DNA from: Polytrichum commune
Taxonomy: Eukaryota; Streptophyta; Polytrichopsida; Polytrichales; Polytrichaceae
DNA length: 64,000 nt
Assembly (NCBI GenBank): GCA_950295325.1
Contig: OX485803.1
Span: forward strand, 54,701,554-54,765,553
Direction: 5' to 3'
In this document: positions 1 to 10,300 of the stretch, piece after piece
Position numbering within the stretch: the stretch's first letter is position 1
Layout: each line of letters starts with the position of its first letter
Position numbers and translations under genes: made by a program
The notes under the pieces: model-generated
Databases searched by the model: none
What the model saw: only the letters and a program-made list of their open reading frames with translations
Told to the model about the DNA's origin: nothing

Positions 1-1
1 G

Positions 2-502
2 TTGAAGATGTTGCGGGGTCCTGGGCAAGACCTCACATTCGAGGTAAACGGCCATGTCTACTCCCGGTATTACGTGCTCACTGATGGGATTTATCCACCT
101 TGGTCTTGTTTTGTGCACCCAATTCATGAGCCTCAAGGTGAGATGAAGCAGCATTTTACAAAGTGCCAGGAGGGTGCTAGGAAGGATGTTGAGCGGGCAT
201 TTGGCGTTTTACAGTCTCGATGGGACATCATCAAAAATCCAGTGCGGCATTGGGATCTAGGTGTCATCACGAACATCATGATCGCTTGCATCATTATGCA
301 TAACATGATTATAGAGGATGAGCGTGATTTAGGCCTAGAGCCTCTTGTTGATCTTGGAGCTCCAGTGGCAATTACCCCTTCCCCCTTCACATTCTATGAT
401 TTGCAAAGTGGGACTAGAGAGATAGAGAATGTACAGTCCCATTTTGCATTGAGAAATGATTTGATTGACCACCTTTGGATGTTGAGAGGACGTGCTAGGT
501 GA
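2..502 (+). CDS. PIF/Harbinger transposase (DDE_Tnp_4), C-terminal part
   Basis: This is the last 166 codons of a Harbinger nuclease-type transposase, cut by the window edge; the apparent start codon is not the true start. In the visible part, TDGIYP (Asp about residue 28) is the second catalytic Asp of the DDE triad, and KDVERAFGVLQ (Glu about 64) carries the catalytic Glu, followed by a conserved SRW and the MHNMIIEDE block near residue 100. The first Asp lies upstream of the window. The frame is open to a TGA at 500-502 with no disruption. The protein cuts and rejoins element ends together with the Myb-like helper encoded at 1439-3072. The visible part looks intact; whether the whole gene is intact cannot be seen. 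Confidence 0.9.
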   Translation: MKMLRGPGQDLTFEVNGHVYSRYYVLTDGIYPPWSCFVHPIHEPQGEMKQHFTKCQEGARKDVERAFGVLQSRWDIIKNPVRHWDLGVITNIMIACIIMHNMIIEDERDLGLEPLVDLGAPVAITPSPFTFYDLQSGTREIENVQSHFALRNDLIDHLWMLRGRAR

Positions 503-882
503 ACTTAATTTGTAATGCAATATAGGATTGGATATAATGAAGCTATAGAGTTGGCTTAGCAAAGACCCTCAAGAAATGATTGCAAATCAGAGAGCTTCAT
601 GATGTGAATCTGTGCAGTCTCTTCTTGTGTATAATCTTATTCTAGCAAAGAAAACACTTGCCCATGTACTTCCAATATGTTGGACTTCATGGGTTTGAAC
701 AATATTGATCGAGTGGAAGAATTCCGTAGCTGTGACCTTTGTCATGAAAGAGAGTAAAGGCTCAACGGTAATCTTAGTGACCAACATGATGAACTGCTCA
801 CATGTCGATTTTAGATTCTTTTCGAGTTTCTTCTTTCCATCAATGTGATAGCCAATCACACTGTTTGTTCATTTTTATGCGT

Positions 883-1046
883 GAAATCAAGTTCTTTGTG
901 TGTCACTGATAAGATTATATGAAATCAAGTTCTTTGTGTGTCATTGATAAGATTATATGAAATCAAGTTCTTTGTGTGTCACTGATAAGATTATATGAAA
1001 TCAAGTTCTTTGTGTGTCATTCATAAGTCTATATGAAATCAAGCAA
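883..1046 (+). repeat. 38-bp tandem repeat, 4 copies plus a partial
   Basis: Units starting with GAAATCAAGTTCTTTG begin at 883, 921, 959 and 997, with a partial fifth at 1035, an exact 38-bp period. Units 1 and 3 have CACTGATAAG where 2 and 4 have CATTGATAAG or CATTCATAAG, so the array may have grown as a two-unit block. It lies between the convergent transposase and Myb-like genes of the Harbinger element. Confidence 0.9.
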
Positions 1047-1054
1047 ATGAAACA

Positions 1055-1400
1055 AATAGAGTGCAGTAAAGATTTCAGGCTACAAAAAGTCTATCAAACA
1101 TTTCAGTACATTTCACAGTCTAGCAAAGGTTACAGGCTACACCATTCGGCTGCAGATTGCAGAGTCTAAAAACATTCGGGTGCACATTTCAGAGTCTATA
1201 ATGATTTCAGCAGATTTCAGAGTGTAGCCATACAGGCTACATATCAACAGATTTCATAGTCTATCAGATTTCACAGGCTACATGATATCACCAGATTTCA
1301 GACCCTAGCACAGTTCGCAGTCTACTACATTTGAACAAATTTCAGACTCTACCAGCTTTCACAGGCCACAACAATACAGCAGATTGCAGAAATTCAGAGG
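1055..1400 (+). repeat. Degenerate short repeats (CAGATTTCAGAGTCTA-like)
   Basis: About a dozen loosely spaced variants of a core such as CAGATTTCAGAGTCTA or TTTCACAGGCTACA fill this stretch at irregular 20-35 bp spacing. It is downstream of the Myb-like gene's stop codon (1439, minus strand) and inside the Harbinger element. No coding potential is seen. Subterminal or untranslated repeats are common in such elements; any role here is unknown. Confidence 0.6.
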
Positions 1401-1438
1401 CTAGTGAAGAATGCAGAAAGTTGAGATAAAATACACTG

Positions 1439-3072
1439 TCATTGAGAGTAGAAATGGGCATTTAGGTTTAGACCTTGTCCAAAGTTTCTGTACACATATT
1501 CTTGACCTCCTAGAATCACATTGGGATTTCCATCCACTGCACTTGAGTTTTCTACACTATACAATCCTTGAGGGTGAGAGCTGGCTACACTTCTATGTGT
1601 TTGGTAATTAGATTGAATGCTTGGTGCTTGAGATTGGTGTTGGGTGTTTGGGATGATCCCTGAATCCTCCCAGTAGTCACCTTGGGAATCATCTGCAAAA
1701 GAGCACAGCCGAATAAGAAATCCAAAAAAAAAACAAAACCAAACCAGCAGAAAAGAATTCTGCTGGTCTCCCGAGCGGCCAGTACCTCAAGAATGCAGAA
1801 ATCCCTGAAGCCTGTAAACCCCTAAAGATTGCAAAAATCCTTACCTGGCAATGAAGGAGGTGCCACCGGAGGAGGACTCGGAATTCTCGGCGAGGGAGCT
1901 GTCGATTCGGGCACAGGAGCAGGAATTCTCGGCGAGGGAGCTGTCTGTGCGGTTACAGGAGCGGCGTTCGTCGGTGCAGTCCTCGGTCGTTTCCCCCGAA
2001 GCCCATCTGCCTCCTGCTCCAGCATGAGCCTATCATGCTCCACCCTCTCCTGGTCGGCCACCCTCTTCTCCGCATCAATTCGGCGCCTTATCCTCTCCAA
2101 TTCTTCGGAGCGTCGAAGCTCGAAGTATTCTCTGGCGCCTTGGTCCAACTCATCCAGGTTCATTTTGAACAATGCCATCGCCGAGTGGTCCTGCATTGCC
2201 TCCGCCTTCCGCATGTTGGCGGCGGCCATTTGTTCAGTAGCCCTTGCCTGAGACTTCAAGATTGAGTCTCGGCGCCCAACCTCCACCAGGTCTTGCTTCG
2301 ATGCCTTCTGGCCCCTGGGCCTCACCAACTCCCGGGCTGCGCTCTCTACACTACCAAAACCCTCCCCTTCGGCGCTGGCACCCTCCACAGCATCCCCCTC
2401 GACAACAGCAGCAGGCTGCGTGTGCACAACCGCTCTCCGGGCTGCCATAGCCACACCTCCCGGACTCCCCTCTCCACCGTGATTTCTCTTCTGGACGTCC
2501 AGAGGAGATTCCCACCACCTGGGCACCTCTTTCAACAAAGCCCAACAATGTAGGAAGGTGAATCCTTGTTGCTTGGGGTGTCTGTCTCTATAGTATTCCA
2601 ATGCACGATCTAGCACATCCTCTAGTGAAGTGCCCGACTCTCTACAATCCAAAACCTGCTTGTACGCACCACAAAACTTCGAGACATCATGCTTGATGCT
2701 CCCCCACTTGGTCTCTAGAGACCTTGAAGGTCGCAACGGACTCCCCCTTGCCTTCACGCGATTGAAGAGAGCAGTGATGCGCTCCCAGAATGCGGTGTTG
2801 CGTTGCCCATTTCCGCACACTGGATCCTGCGACACTGCCAAAAAACTCCTACACAAGCATGTCTCCTCCTCTGCTGTAAAGTTCTTCCCTTTCCTCACCC
2901 TTCCCGCTTCCAACCCTGCCATGCTGGCGTTGACTGAGTTTGAAGGGAGGAAAACTTCTCCCTCCACAGGTGCAAAATTTGGAGAGACCGGGAGCTCAAT
3001 GGCGTCCCTCGGCAGTTTGGAGGGAGCTGTGCAGTGTCCGTTGGGAGGCCGTTTTCGCACCGGGCCCGCCAT
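1439..3072 (-). CDS. Myb/SANT-like helper protein of PIF/Harbinger (ORF1)
   Basis: Two exons on the minus strand: 3072-1845 and 1692-1439, with a 152-bp intron (donor CCAG|GTAAGG, acceptor TTTTGCAG|ATGATT). Phase 1 at the junction gives a continuous frame of 493 residues; without the intron the frame ends after 416. Residues about 61-188 form a trihelix/SANT-like domain of the NAM-associated type (FTAEEE, TAFWERIT, LETKWGSIKHDVSKF, then FTFLHCWALLKEVPRW). Residues about 260-370 are charged and helical, and about 375-410 are Pro/Ala-rich. The second exon gives a Gln/Ser/Asn-rich tail. In PIF/Pong elements ORF1 binds DNA and helps the transposase reach the nucleus and element ends. The ATG at 3072 lies only 30 bp inside the element end, so Met51 could be the real start. 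Confidence 0.8.
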
Positions 3073-3080
3073 GCGCCGTT

Positions 3081-3102
3081 GGCGAGCCGGCTGCAGATGC
3101 CC
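3081..3102 (-). repeat. Right terminal inverted repeat of the Harbinger element, followed by TTA
   Basis: Read inward from 3102 the end begins GGGCATCTGCAGCCGG, close to the GGGCATCT/GAGCATCT ends common in plant Harbinger elements. TTA at 3103-3105 is one half of the target duplication; it matches TTA at 8450-8452 of the intact copia LTR. The left copy is outside the window, so the exact TIR length is unknown. Confidence 0.8.
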
Positions 3103-3150
3103 TTAGTCACTTGCACCATTACGCTCACCGGCTATTGCCTAGTCTTAACA
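3103..3150 (+). repeat. 5' LTR of copia, 3' remnant
   Basis: These 48 bases match 8450-8497 exactly, ending CTTAACA like the 3' LTR. The Harbinger element is inserted immediately upstream at TTA, so the first 200 or so bases of this LTR should lie beyond the left edge of the window. Confidence 0.9.
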
Positions 3151-3166
3151 CGTTATCAATCACGAT
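3151..3166 (+). promoter_or_regulatory. Likely primer binding site of copia
   Basis: Directly after the LTR comes CGTTATCAATCACGA, which resembles the CGTTATCAGCACGA sequence placed after the 5' LTR in many plant copia elements (tRNA-Met primed). A second, more classical match, TGGTATCAG at 3344-3352, is about 190 bp too far downstream to serve as the normal priming site. Confidence 0.5.
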
Positions 3167-3874
3167 TGCTTGAGAGCTCCTAGTTCAAATTTTTTTTTCC
3201 TCTCTTTCCCGCTCAAGACTAAGCTTCAGCCCTATAAAAACCTTAGCTCACTATCTAGTTCTCTCTCTCCGCTCCGCTATACCACGCGGAAGCGCTGGTC
3301 CTACACCAACTCATATGATTTACTCTTTAGAACATATTGCAACTGGTATCAGTGAATCGGATTACATATTAGAGAGACCCTGATAGTTAGCTAGAATATC
3401 TTAGAGTTTTGCTGCCAAAGATAACTTTCTGTCGCTGCTACAATTAGACTCTCCTTGCTGCCGCAGATAACTCTTATTACGGCTGCCGATATTAACTCCT
3501 CTTTTGCATATAGACTACTTTTGCTGCTGCCGAGAGCTACACTCTGCTGTTGCCAAGAGCTACATTCTGTTGCTGCCGAGAACTACATTTTGTTACTACA
3601 TAAACACACATTGACAAAACTAACTCTGATAAGCCATCCCTCCCTCCTCTCTACTTTTGATGCTTTGTCCGAGTTAGATCAGCTCTAAACTAACAATGAA
3701 TCTGAACCAACAACAAATACAGTCTGGGTATATATATAACCCCACTTTATTACAACATAAGTATATTTGTATACTTCAGATACTACACTTGTTGAATCAG
3801 ATTACGATAGGCTAAAACTAAAAAGTATCATCACTCTAGTACATTGTTGCCATCTAATTCCTAGATGACCTGAA
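3167..3874 (+). other. Copia 5' leader, no intact ORF
   Basis: The leader holds a TATA-like CCCTATAAAAACC near 3230 and, at about 3450-3600, loose repeats of TGCTGCCGAGAGCTACA-type units. No convincing coding frame is seen before the gag start at 3875. The TATA-like box plus the TGGTATCAG at 3344 look like a second LTR-end arrangement and could be debris of another copia element. Confidence 0.45.
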
Positions 3875-6800
3875 ATGGCATCATCTTCAAATCCGAGAGT
3901 GACATTAGCTACCATAAGCCGACCTCCAGCAGATATCGGTGCAAACATGAAAACCAAATTTACTCCCCTTGCTGCCGATGGGTCAAACTATCTAGAATGG
4001 GAAAATGATGCTAGGATAGCTCTAGGAGCCGAAGAGACAACTATCTATCTTGATAAAACTACAGCCGAGGGTCAACCAGATTCTCTCAAATGTTAAGTAT
4101 TGATTCTTCTCCGAAGGCACATACACCCATCCCTAAGACAACAATACATTAAAGTAGATCACCCCACTGACTTGTGGACTCAGCTACGTGACAGGTTCCA
4201 TCATGAACAAACCATCTTTCTACCCGAGGCTAGAAATGACTAGATTAATCTCAAGGCCCTTGATTTTCCCGACCTACTCTCATTCAACGGGGAACTCCAC
4301 CGAATCTCATCACAACTCAGTCTGTGTGGCGAGCCAGTTACTGAGGCTCAATTGATCGATAAGACTCTCTCCACCTTCCCACCTGCTTCTACAATTCTTG
4401 CCCAGCAATACCGAAACATGAAATTTGAGAAACATAGCACACTGATGTCTCACCTCCTTCTCGCAGAGAAACATCAAGCCATGTTACTTAAAAATGCAGA
4501 ATCCAGGCCCGCACGTGAGATCCACGCCATGATAGCTGCTGGACCATCAAAATGAGTGCCGGCCGTACTCCTCTCGGAGGCACTGCGCCGATCACCAAAG
4601 GGTTTCCAACGCCAACCTCCACCTAGGTCATTCAAATTCAAGCCTAGGGACCAAAAACCGAGGTATGTTCCGCCAAAACATAAAGCCTCAACGCAATCCA
4701 CATCCTCATGTCATAAATGTGGCCGCCCCAGCCATTATGCGAGAGATTGCCGAGCATCGGCTTACGTAATTGAGATGTATAAGGAGCTACAGAAATTACG
4801 TAGCCAAAATAGAGAGTCTCATGCAGTCCAAATTCCATCCATCCCTGACATGGATATAGAGAATTACATGACTGTCACAACTCCAATGACTCAAGGTATG
4901 GAGGCTGCCCTATTGGACATCGCCTCTCACATACCATATTGAGGAATTTAATGTTTTTCTCTTTCCCGGATGGTAACATAGGTTGGCAAACTAGCCACGT
5001 TACCACAATCGCGGGACAGAAAAACATAACCTTCAAAGAAGGTACAACAACTGTATTGCTACGCGGGAATCACCCGATAACATGTCGGGACGCTATGTAT
5101 GCTCCCGATGCCCCCCGGAGCCTGATCAGCTACGGAGACCTAAGGGCAAATGGAATCCACGTCTCTATCACGATAGAGAACGATGAAGAGGCGTTGACAC
5201 TTAGGCAGGGACAGAGGACCCTCGCCACCGCAATAGCGGGAGTCGACGGCCTATATGAGATCGCTATCAAAGCGATTAGCCCCGCCCCTAGGGTTGAGGA
5301 AGAAGTTAGCCTGGTTGCACAGGAGAGAGATCCCGGTGTGAAAACCCGCAACTTAGCCCGGAAAACTGGCCTATATCTCACGGCGGCTGCCCTCTCAAAT
5401 ATATGGCATAAAAGGCTTGGGCACCCTGGCACTACTATATTTCGGAGGATGATCCCCTCCTGGCCGGCCATAACCTTACATCCGCGAATGCTGCCAAGAT
5501 AGCCCCTTGCGAGGCGTGCATTCAAGACAAGATGATCAAGAGGTCGTCCCAGTGGCAACTCCCCACCGAATTGCCGCCACCGCTCCATCGACTTCAAGGT
5601 GATATCTGTGGACCCATCAACCCACCTTCAAGTTCATTTCGGTATTTCCTAGTGCTCATATATGCATCCGGGAGCCACCTAGAGTTAGCTCTACTAACCA
5701 CTAGGAATCTTATATTTTCCAGAATTCTTGCAATTCTGATACGCTATAAAAACCATTTTCCTGAACATCCTGTCAAATTCCTCCGAATGAACAATGCATT
5801 AGAATTTTGTTCACATGCATTTGAGGATTATTGTACCGCATCAGGAATCACCCTTACCTATGTTGTACCTTATGAACATTCGTAAAATGGTCTTGCGGAA
5901 GCTTTCATAAAGAAAATTCAGCTAGTAACTAGGCCTTTGTTCATCCATGCTAAACTCCCAGATTCATTTTGGGGCCATGCGGTTCTTCATGCTGCAGCCA
6001 TCCTACGGTTGACACCAACCTTATTCAACCAACAAACCCCATATGAACTCATTGCCGGCCGGCCACCCAATGTCACCCATTTACGCATATTTGATTGCCA
6101 AATTTGGGTACATGTACCTGAACCACAGGGATTCACCGATCCGAGGCAATTTACCTCGGATATGACTCACCCAACATCATCAGATATATGGACCCCAAGA
6201 CCGGGGCCATACTAAAAGCCAGGCTAGTAAACTGTAAGTTTATTGAACACATATTTCCCATTCCACCGGTTGACCGAACGATCAAACATGTTCCCTTAAA
6301 CTTCCAGGCCCCGGAAACATTGACTTTAAATCCGGACCCTCGAACCTCACTAGCCGACACCGAAGTCACAAAACTCTTAAACTTGAAGGATCTAGCAGAA
6401 CAGATTCCCAATGGCTTTTACTCCGGTCCTAGAGTACTTCGGAACCCACTACCCAGGACATGTAACACCATATCTAACAAGAGATTGGCACCACTCAATT
6501 CCAAGCCAACCAAGGTTCAACGCACCACATTCAACATCGAAGTTGCACCGGACCCACTCACATTGGCCGAGGCCAAAGCATCACCAGAATGACCCGACTG
6601 GAGCAAAGCTCTAGAGACCGAATACGCATATCTCAGGAAGCACCAGGTATTCGGCGAAGCATCCACTGAATTCATAAAATCTCTAGTGGGCCACAAACTA
6701 ATTTTCTCTAGAAAATTTGATGCCAACGGCAAGTTGCTTCGGTTCAAGGTCCGTCTTGTTGCTCAAGGCTTCTCGCAACGACCGGGAGAGGACTTTGACC

Positions 6801-8157
6801 AAACTTACGCCCCGTCCTGGATATCATATAATTCAGGTACATGTTGGCATTAGCAGTCCATTTTCGCCTTGAAATCTTTTTGATGGATGTTGTAACGGCA
6901 TACCTATATGGCAACCTGGATATGCTCTTGTATATCTCATCCCCTCCAGATTTCTTACCAAAGCTGCCTACTCCCTCACCCGGGAGATTTCTAGGCTTAC
7001 ACATATGTAAGGCACTATACGGTTTAAAGCAAACTGGCAAAATGTGATACCACCTACTCTGTGATTTTCTGATTTCACATGAGTTTTTGCATGATCCAAC
7101 TCTACCATGCATCTTTACCTTAACCCAAAATTCACAATATCTAATTGTGGTCGTCTATGTGGATGATCTAAATCTAATCAGATCCCCCACATTGTGTAAG
7201 CACACCGAAGCTATACTAACAGCCCAATTTGACATGAAGTTGCTCGGAAAGACCTCGTTTTGCCTTGGTTTACAGATTCAACACTTTCCAAATGGCGTCC
7301 TCCTACACCAACAGACATACATCCGCAAGCTGCTCAAATTTTTCAACATGGACCAAGCTCACGCGTTGGCCGCACCGATGATCGGGAGGAGCCATAGTGA
7401 TGACGACCCGTATCAACCTTGCTCGGAGGAGGAAGAGATAGTGGACAGGTCCAAATACCTCACGGCGGTTAGAGCTTTCACATACCTAACCACGCACACG
7501 CGGCCGGACATTGCCTTCGCAACGAACATACTCGCGAGGCACAGTCGAAAGCCGACCGCCCGCCATTGGAATGGCGTTAAGCACCTACTCCGATACTTGA
7601 GAGGAACGGAGGACCTCGGGTTGTACTATAGAAATGACACAAATGGCGAGATCACAGGATATGCTGACTCCGGATTCAAAACAGATGAGGTAACATGCAA
7701 GTCTCAGACCGGTTACATATTCATCAAGAATGGAGCGCCGATATCATGGAAATCTGCCAAGCAAACTGTGACTGCCACATCCATGAATCATGCCGAACTC
7801 TTAGCATTTCACGAAGCATCAAGAGAGGCGGTGTGGCTAAGGACAATGCAAGAGATCTTAGCAAAACAATGCAAGATGAACCAGAAGTTCAAATCAACGG
7901 TCATATTCGAGGATAACGCAGCATGTATCGCCCAAATAAACATGGGGTTCATTAAGGTTGATCAGGTGAAGCACATCAGCCCACATATATTCGGATTTGC
8001 TCAAGACCTTATAGAAACATGCTAGATTGAGATAAAGAAAATAGAATCCGAAAACAATATAGCCGATATGCTCACAAAGGCCTTACTGGCTTACAAGCAT
8101 AAGAAACTAGTGTTAGAGGCAAGAATGAAAACCTTACACGAACTCACTTCGAACTAG
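3875..8157 (+). pseudogene. Broken Ty1/copia gag-pol
   Basis: Pieces in order: gag N-terminus from ATG 3875 (stop at 4096), gag middle (4352-4555), CCHC zinc knuckle CHKCGRPSHYARDC (about 4711-4752), protease-like end and GAG-pre-integrase motif LWHKRLGHPG-like (about 5400-5430), integrase core (5532-6150), reverse transcriptase with MDVVTAYLYGNLD (6880-6920) and catalytic YVDD (about 7158), and RNase H with GYADSGFKTDE, HAELLAFHEAS and FEDNAACIAQ (7660-7930), to a stop at 8157. At least eight stops or frameshifts separate them. In the integrase, the usual DNG..EF reads NNALEF, so the second catalytic Asp is Asn. The product cannot function; the element would need proteins supplied in trans. 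Confidence 0.92.
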
Positions 8158-8238
8158 ATTACACTCTTTTCTTTATTACTGGTTTTTCCCTTTGGGTTTT
8201 ACAGTAGTAAAGTTTTTAATGAGGTAATCGCTATAGTT

Positions 8239-8248
8239 CGAGGAGGAG
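8239..8248 (+). promoter_or_regulatory. Polypurine tract of copia
   Basis: The purine run CGAGGAGGAG ends directly before the 3' LTR at 8249, the position required for plus-strand priming during reverse transcription. Confidence 0.75.
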
Positions 8249-8497
8249 TGTTAAGGCAGCCTATAGCTAGCCTGACGACCTATAGCCGAATATAGATGAC
8301 GGTAGCCGCCTTCCGGAAGGTGGCTACACTATCCCCGCGGTAGTGGGTCCGGGGTTAGTTAAACATAGTATTATAGGCTACTAAGTGGCGGCTAAGCCCC
8401 ATTAATGTACTTAGTCTTAAAGCATATATATACGACCACATGACTCTTGTTAGTCACTTGCACCATTACGCTCACCGGCTATTGCCTAGTCTTAACA
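8249..8497 (+). repeat. 3' LTR of copia, complete (249 bp)
   Basis: It begins TGTTAAG and ends CTTAACA, perfect 7-bp inverted ends with the TG..CA of LTRs. A TATA box (TATATATA, 8425-8432) sits about 70 bp from the 3' end and would place the transcript start in the last 50 bp. The final 48 bp equal the 5' LTR remnant at 3103-3150. Confidence 0.92.
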
Positions 8498-8753
8498 CGC
8501 CCCACTCAAATGGCCATAACTCCTAGCTCACACCTCCGAGTGAGGTGTTCTTGAGCATTCTAGAATCTAAATGCCATAAGCTACGCATAGCTTATGGCCC
8601 TACCCTCGTGCCTCCTAGTCTCCGTGGGTGGGAGGCGTTCCCCACGCCCGGGACCCTCTCACCAACGGCGCCACAAGTCCCGGGTGTCACTCCAGGGTCC
8701 CCCTTGTGCCCATGGTGTTTCGGGCACACCTCATGGAGAGGTGCGTGACATAA
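8498..8753. other. GC-rich stretch with short inverted repeats
   Basis: No gene is seen. A perfect 11-bp arm hairpin GCCATAAGCTA / TAGCTTATGGC with a 4-base loop lies at 8573-8598. Further inverted motifs include CACCTCCGAGTGAGGTG near 8531, and CCCGGGACCCT / AGGGTCCC-type pieces at 8648-8703. The base composition is much richer in GC than the neighbours. It abuts the satellite array. Confidence 0.6.
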
Positions 8754-10012
8754 TCTCAACCACAAACAACTTCAAATTATGGTGTAAGGGGGCGAATTCA
8801 ATAGCCTCTCGGAACCGAGACCCTTAGCCTACAAACATTCTCAACCAAAAAACAACCTTCAAAATTTGGTGTAAGGGGCCAAATCCTCTAGCCTCTCGGA
8901 ACCTAGAGGCCTAGCCTACACACATTATCAACCACAAATAACTTCAAAATCTAGTCAAAGAGGCCGAATCCTCTAGCCTCTCGGAACCGAGACCCTTAGC
9001 CTACACCCCAGGGAGTGCACTGTTCAAGTACTGTATTTATACACGTGGGTGCACAAAAGGGGTATTATTTAAAACAAGCATGTACAAAATGTATGTACAA
9101 GAGACATATTGCTATTAAGCAAGAAGTAGATATACATGAGGCTATAGAAAAATATATGTAAAGTACGCATTTACGCGTTTATGCGTTCAAGTCAGACCTG
9201 GACCAAGAATCATGTGTTTTTTCATCCACTAAGTAACGACTTTATAACTAAAAATCCATGATTTGATATTATACATATAATAGGGCCATATTTTTGCATT
9301 TCCAAACATTTGTACACATGTTCTATACAATTTCTGTATTTGTTTTTGGACCCTTGTGTACGTATGGAAATTTATTTTGAAGCAATGAGATTTGTAAGTA
9401 TATTGCTTGATTTTAGCAAAAATAAAATGTATACAGGGGTATTTTAATAAGGGGCATGCACGCACGTGATGCTTGGTTTTAATGAATAGTGCACTCCCTA
9501 AGGCCTACACACAATCTCAACCAAAAAACAACCATCAAAATCTGGTGTAAGGGGCCGAATCCTCTAGCCTCTCGGAACCAAGACCCTTAGCCTACACACA
9601 TTTTCAACCAAAAAACAACCATCAAAATCTGGTCAAAGAGACCGAATCCTCTAGCCTCTTGAAACCGAGACCCTTGGCCTACACACAATCTCAACCACAA
9701 ACAACTTCAAATTCTGCTGTAAGGGGTTGAATCCTCTAGCCTCTCGGAACCGAGACCCTTAGCCTACACACATTCTCAACAAAAAAACAACCTTCAAAAT
9801 CTGGTGTAAGGGGCCGAATCCTCTAGCCTCTCGGAACCAAGACCCTTAGCCTACACACATTCTCAACGACAAACAACTTCAAAATCTAGTGTGATGGGTT
9901 GAATCCTCTAGCCTCTCGGAACCTAGACCCTTAGCCTACACACCTTCTCAAATAAGAAACAACTATCAAAATCTGGTGTAAGGGGCCGAATCCTCTAGCC
10001 TCTTGGAACCGA
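8754..10012 (+). repeat. 86-bp satellite array, about 9 monomers, interrupted
   Basis: Each monomer contains TCTCAACCACAAACAAC, then a TGGTGTAAGGGGCCGAAT-like part, CTCTAGCCTCTCGGAACC and GACCCTTAGCCTACACAC. Monomers recur every 85-87 bp. Three copies precede and about six follow the insertion at 9007-9502. Copies differ at several positions each, so the array is not freshly amplified. Confidence 0.9.
9007..9502. mobile_element. hAT-like MITE (496 bp) inside the satellite
   Basis: The insertion is bounded by GCCTACAC at 8999-9006 and again at 9503-9510, a perfect 8-bp target duplication that also equals the satellite's own sequence at this point. Ends are inverted: left CCCAGGGAGTGCACTG, right (inward) CTTAGGGAGTGCACTA, with further similarity (CACGTGGGTGCA against CACGTGCGTGCA) about 40 bp inside. 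Eight-bp duplications and a CAGGG-type end fit hAT. The inside is AT-rich with no transposase. Confidence 0.82.
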
Positions 10013-10014
10013 AA

Positions 10015-10137
10015 GCTACACCTTAACTCAAATATTCAACCTTTCTTAAATGTGGCCAAGAGCTAAACCTTAACACAAACATTCATCCTTTCTTAAATGT
10101 GGCCGAGAGCTAAACATTAACACAAACATTCAAGCAT
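10015..10137 (+). repeat. 47-bp tandem repeat, 2.6 copies
   Basis: GCTACACC/GCTAAACC units start at 10015, 10062 and 10109, each with ACATTCATCCTTTCTTAAATGTGGCC-like continuation (the last is partial). It directly follows the 86-bp array but has an unrelated sequence. Confidence 0.8.
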
Positions 10138-10300
10138 TTTGTTGTCGTATTTCCATTAATTTATATCTTACAAATACTCGTTGTTCATATAACCTCAACA
10201 ACGAACTTACTCTAAGAATTGAATTATCTCTTGTCTCCTCGCGAGATCCGCTTTTATTAGAACTGTTGTGATGCTCGCTCTCTGCCATAGATGGTACCGG

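Larger units (their letters stand above)
1..3102. mobile_element. PIF/Harbinger DNA transposon, right part
   Basis: The element runs off the left window edge. It carries the two genes expected of an autonomous PIF/Harbinger element, in convergent orientation: the transposase C-terminus on plus and a Myb/SANT helper on minus. Its right end is a terminal inverted repeat, read inward GGGCATCTGCAGCCGG, ending at 3102 and followed by TTA, the 3-bp target duplication typical of the superfamily. The DNA after TTA is identical to the inside of the copia 3' LTR from 8450, where TTA is also present, so this element was inserted into the 5' LTR of the copia element next door. The left TIR and second TTA lie outside the window. 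Confidence 0.88.
3103..8497 (+). mobile_element. Ty1/copia LTR retrotransposon, decayed
   Basis: Order: a 48-bp remnant of the 5' LTR (the rest is left of the Harbinger insertion, outside the window), primer binding site, leader, a broken gag-pol region, polypurine tract and a complete 249-bp 3' LTR. Domain order gag, protease, integrase, reverse transcriptase, RNase H is that of Ty1/copia. Many frameshifts and stops break the reading frame, yet the LTR overlap is identical over 48 of 48 bases. The target duplication cannot be tested because the left flank is not in the window; the right flank begins CGCCC. Confidence 0.92.

Noticed and set aside
1829-2251. Plus-strand ORFs over the Myb-like gene
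   Set aside because: Shadows of the minus-strand ORF1, which has clear family motifs.
3344-3352. TGGTATCAG as the working primer binding site of the copia element
   Set aside because: It lies about 190 bp after the LTR end, while a fitting site sits directly next to the LTR at 3151.
8754-10012. CRISPR-like array of regular repeats
   Set aside because: Units of 86 bp are contiguous and lack unique spacers of constant length, and the context is a plant genome; it is a satellite.
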